Part shown: piece after piece, positions 6,740 through 8,641 of the stretch
Numbering within the stretch: the stretch's first letter is position 1
How the letters are laid out: each line of letters opens with the position of its first letter
From: an uncultured Lachnospiraceae bacterium
Lineage (GTDB): Bacteria; Bacillota_A; Clostridia; Lachnospirales; Lachnospiraceae
NCBI GenBank assembly: GCA_946630765.1
Contig: CAMOZF010000063.1
Coordinates: 1 to 8,641 of the forward strand
Length of the DNA stretch: 8,641 nucleotides
Direction of reading: 5' to 3'
The notes under the pieces: model-generated
Told to the model about the DNA's origin: nothing
Database searches by the model: none
What the model saw: the letters and a program-made list of their open reading frames with translations, nothing else
Position numbers and translations under genes: made by a program

Positions 6740-7972
6740 TTGCCGGTAGATTTCACTCCGGAGATGAAGCGGGAATATACGATTATCGCGCCCGACATTT
6801 TCCCAACACATATGGAGCTTCTCGAGCAGATCTTCAGAATGTACGGCTACAATCTTGTGGTCGTCCATTACGAAGGTCAGAAGGTGATTGACACCGGCCT
6901 GAAGGTTCTTCACAATGATGTCTGCTACCCCGCAATCTGTATGCTGGGGCAGCAGATTTATGCGTTGACCTGCGGGGATTTCGACCCGCATAAATGCGCG
7001 CTTGTCATGTTCCAGACCGGCGGCGGATGCCGTGCCAGCAACTACCTGTGCCTTCTTCGGCGGGCGCTGCACAATCTGGACATGGACTATGTGCCGGTCA
7101 TTTCACTGAGCTTCACGGCGCTTGAGCATTACAGCGGCTTCAAGATCACGCCCTTCATGCTTCTTACCGGCATCCGGTCTCTCGTATACGGCGACATGAT
7201 GCTCCTTCTGAAGAATCAGACCGCGCCCTACGAGGTTCACAAGGGCGATACCCGGAAGGTCGTCGACAAATGGACCCACGAGCTCGTCGAGCAGTTCCGT
7301 CATCACAAGGGCCTGACCGGCACCTCCATGAAGAAAAATCTGGCCGCGATGGTGAAGGATTTCCACAATATCGAAAGGGAGAAGAAGAACCTTACGAAGG
7401 TCGGCATCGTCGGGGAGATTTACGTCAAGTATTCCTCCTTCGGAAACAACGGCCTCGAGAAGTTCCTGGCCTCCCAGGGCTGTGAATACATGGTGCCGGG
7501 CGTTCTCGGCTTCTTCCAGTTCATGTTCGCGAATGTGGAAACCGATTACCGGTATTTCGGCGGAAAAATGAAGAAGCTTCTGATGGCGAAGATCGCGAAG
7601 CACGCGCTGGCTTCCTGGGAGAGAATCATGATTCAGGCGCTCAAGCCGTATCCCGAGTTCGCCTGCCCGAATGAATTCAAGAAGACCCAGGCGCTTGCCG
7701 CAAAGGTCGTCGATCCCGGCGTCAAGATGGGCGAGGGCTGGCTTCTTCCCGGCGAAGTGTGCGAGCTGATCGAAAAGGGCTACAACAGCGTCGTCTGCGC
7801 CCAGCCCTTCGGTTGCCTTCCGAATCATATTGTCGGAAAGGGCACCATCAGAAGGCTCAGGGAGCTCTATCCGAACGCCAATATCTTCCCGGTTGATTAC
7901 GATGCCGGCGCATCGAAGGTCAACCAGGAGAACAGAATCAAGCTCATGCTTGCGATGGCAAATGAATTATAA
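6740..7972 (+). CDS. 2-hydroxyacyl-CoA dehydratase-type protein (COG3581-like)
   Basis: A 410-residue cytoplasmic protein that I recognise as the separately encoded COG3581-type partner of 2-hydroxyacyl-CoA dehydratase activases. The start is TTG, chosen because GAGGAGG (6725-6731) lies eight bases upstream. It is rich in cysteine, with eleven (62, 67, 78, 86, 97, 104, 248, 309, 341, 353, 359). Likely cluster-region motifs are NDVCYPA (59-65), TGGGCRASNY (93-102) and QPFGCLPNH (355-363). VGIVGEIYVKYSSFGNNGLE (221-240) looks like the start of a second Rossmann-like lobe, as in HgdB/BcrB-type subunits. In such systems an activase injects an electron at the cost of ATP into an Fe-S protein that performs a difficult reduction or dehydration. 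The substrate here is unknown, and cluster ligands are inferred from motif style only. The activase gene begins 12 bases downstream, so the two are surely coexpressed. Confidence 0.82.
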   Translation: MPVDFTPEMKREYTIIAPDIFPTHMELLEQIFRMYGYNLVVVHYEGQKVIDTGLKVLHNDVCYPAICMLGQQIYALTCGDFDPHKCALVMFQTGGGCRASNYLCLLRRALHNLDMDYVPVISLSFTALEHYSGFKITPFMLLTGIRSLVYGDMMLLLKNQTAPYEVHKGDTRKVVDKWTHELVEQFRHHKGLTGTSMKKNLAAMVKDFHNIEREKKNLTKVGIVGEIYVKYSSFGNNGLEKFLASQGCEYMVPGVLGFFQFMFANVETDYRYFGGKMKKLLMAKIAKHALASWERIMIQALKPYPEFACPNEFKKTQALAAKVVDPGVKMGEGWLLPGEVCELIEKGYNSVVCAQPFGCLPNHIVGKGTIRRLRELYPNANIFPVDYDAGASKVNQENRIKLMLAMANEL

Positions 7973-7984
7973 GGCAGCGTATCA

Positions 7985-8641
7985 ATGAAAAAACTTGGAA
8001 TCGATATCGGATCGACCACGCTCAAATGCGCGCTCCTTTCCGAAGAGAACGAAATCCTTTATAAAAGCTACGAGCGTCACTATTCGAAGATCACGGAAAC
8101 GCTCGGAAACGAGCTTGCAAGAATCGAGCGGGAATATCCCGGCGAACGCTTCATGGTCTCTTTGTCCGGTTCTGCCGGCATGGGCTTTGCGGAAAACGCG
8201 GACCTTCCCTTTGTACAGGAGGTTTTTGCGGAACAGATTGCCGTAAAGAATCTCGCGCCGGGAACGGACGTCGTGATCGAGCTGGGCGGAGAGGATGCGA
8301 AGATCCTGTTTCTGACGGGCGGCTTCGAGATGCGGATGAACGGAACCTGTGCCGGCGGCACGGGGGCCTTTATCGATCAGATGGCCACGCTCATGAACAT
8401 CACGCCCGACGAGATGAATGAGCTCAGCAAGAACCACGAGAAGCTCTATACGATCGCTTCCCGCTGCGGCGTTTTCGCGAAATCCGACATTCAGCCGCTG
8501 TTGAACCAGGGCGCAAGAAAGGAAGACGTTTCCGCGAGCATTTTCCTTGCCGTCGTCAATCAGACGATTGCGGGACTCGCGCAGGGGCGTGAATTTACCG
8601 GAAATATTCTGTATCTCGGCGGTCCGCTGACCTTCCTTTCG
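7985..8641 (+). CDS. Acyl-CoA dehydratase activase (BcrAD/BadFG, HgdC-like), N-terminal part
   Basis: The reading frame is open for 219 codons to the right edge, so the 3' part is missing. It is an ASKHA-fold ATPase. GIDIGSTTLKCAL (5-17) is the phosphate-1 loop and IELGGEDAKI (98-107) the phosphate-2 region. NGTCAGGTGAF (119-129) and ASRCGVFAKSDI (158-169) carry Cys122 and Cys161. These two are 39 residues apart, the same as Cys127 and Cys166 of HgdC, which jointly hold one [4Fe-4S] cluster across a homodimer. The protein should transfer single electrons, driven by ATP, to its partner, most likely the product of the gene ending 12 bases upstream. The ATG at 7985 has only a weak site, AAGG at 7971-7974, overlapping the upstream stop codon, which suggests translational coupling. 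In related Clostridia this gene is often about 1000 codons with two ATPase domains and a DUF2229 domain; that cannot be checked here. Confidence 0.9.
   Translation, partial: MKKLGIDIGSTTLKCALLSEENEILYKSYERHYSKITETLGNELARIEREYPGERFMVSLSGSAGMGFAENADLPFVQEVFAEQIAVKNLAPGTDVVIELGGEDAKILFLTGGFEMRMNGTCAGGTGAFIDQMATLMNITPDEMNELSKNHEKLYTIASRCGVFAKSDIQPLLNQGARKEDVSASIFLAVVNQTIAGLAQGREFTGNILYLGGPLTFLS

Noticed and set aside
5271..6740. 489-codon minus-strand open frame opposite fakA
   Set aside because: Its length is striking, but it mirrors the third-position GC bias of fakA. Its sequence is low in recognisable structure and has no credible start signal.

Overview
The window looks like a chromosomal segment of a moderately GC-rich Firmicute of class Clostridia, probably Lachnospiraceae-like. 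This is inferred from strong AGGAGG-type ribosome sites, TTGACA/TATAAT-type promoters, a GTG and a TTG start, standard TAA/TGA stops, and a gene set typical of gut anaerobes: GH2 beta-mannosidase, PepC, DegV/FakA and a 2-hydroxyacyl-CoA dehydratase/activase pair. No RNA genes, CRISPR arrays, insertion sequences or phage genes were seen. The largest gap without a coding sequence is about 190 bases.

Layout. 1-599 (minus strand) is the N-terminal 199 codons of a GH2 beta-mannosidase that runs off the left edge. The 600-789 gap holds two divergent sigma-A-like promoters, one for the mannosidase and one for pepC. 790-2118 is a full-length bleomycin-hydrolase-type aminopeptidase C. A 42-base gap with a small hairpin but no U-tract separates it from 2161-3246, a polytopic flippase-like/LPG-synthase-TM protein that is probably cotranscribed. 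3234-3310 carries two hairpins: one spans the stop codon and has its U-tract only on the minus strand; the other is a strong plus-strand intrinsic terminator. A TATAAT lies directly against that terminator's T-run and may start transcription of a six-helix DUF308/HdeD-like membrane protein (3391-3984). After a 118-base gap with an 8-bp inverted repeat comes a four-gene same-strand run: DegV/FakB-like protein (4103-4990), FakA (5022-6698), a COG3581-like 2-hydroxyacyl-CoA dehydratase-type protein (6740-7972) and the start of its ATP-dependent Fe-S activase (7985-8641, cut by the right edge).

Function. The DegV-FakA pair is a probable fatty acid kinase: FakB holds the acyl chain and FakA phosphorylates it to acyl-phosphate. 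The last two genes form a probable radical-type electron-injection module: an ASKHA ATPase with bridging Fe-S cysteines plus a cysteine-rich acceptor protein of unknown substrate. No terminator is seen across the four genes, so acyl-phosphate metabolism and the dehydratase/activase module may share one transcript. The most interesting points are that linkage, an atypical ligand pocket in the FakB homologue (no His at the usual HTGPG position), and the overlapping terminator/promoter and antisense-facing hairpin around 3234-3317.
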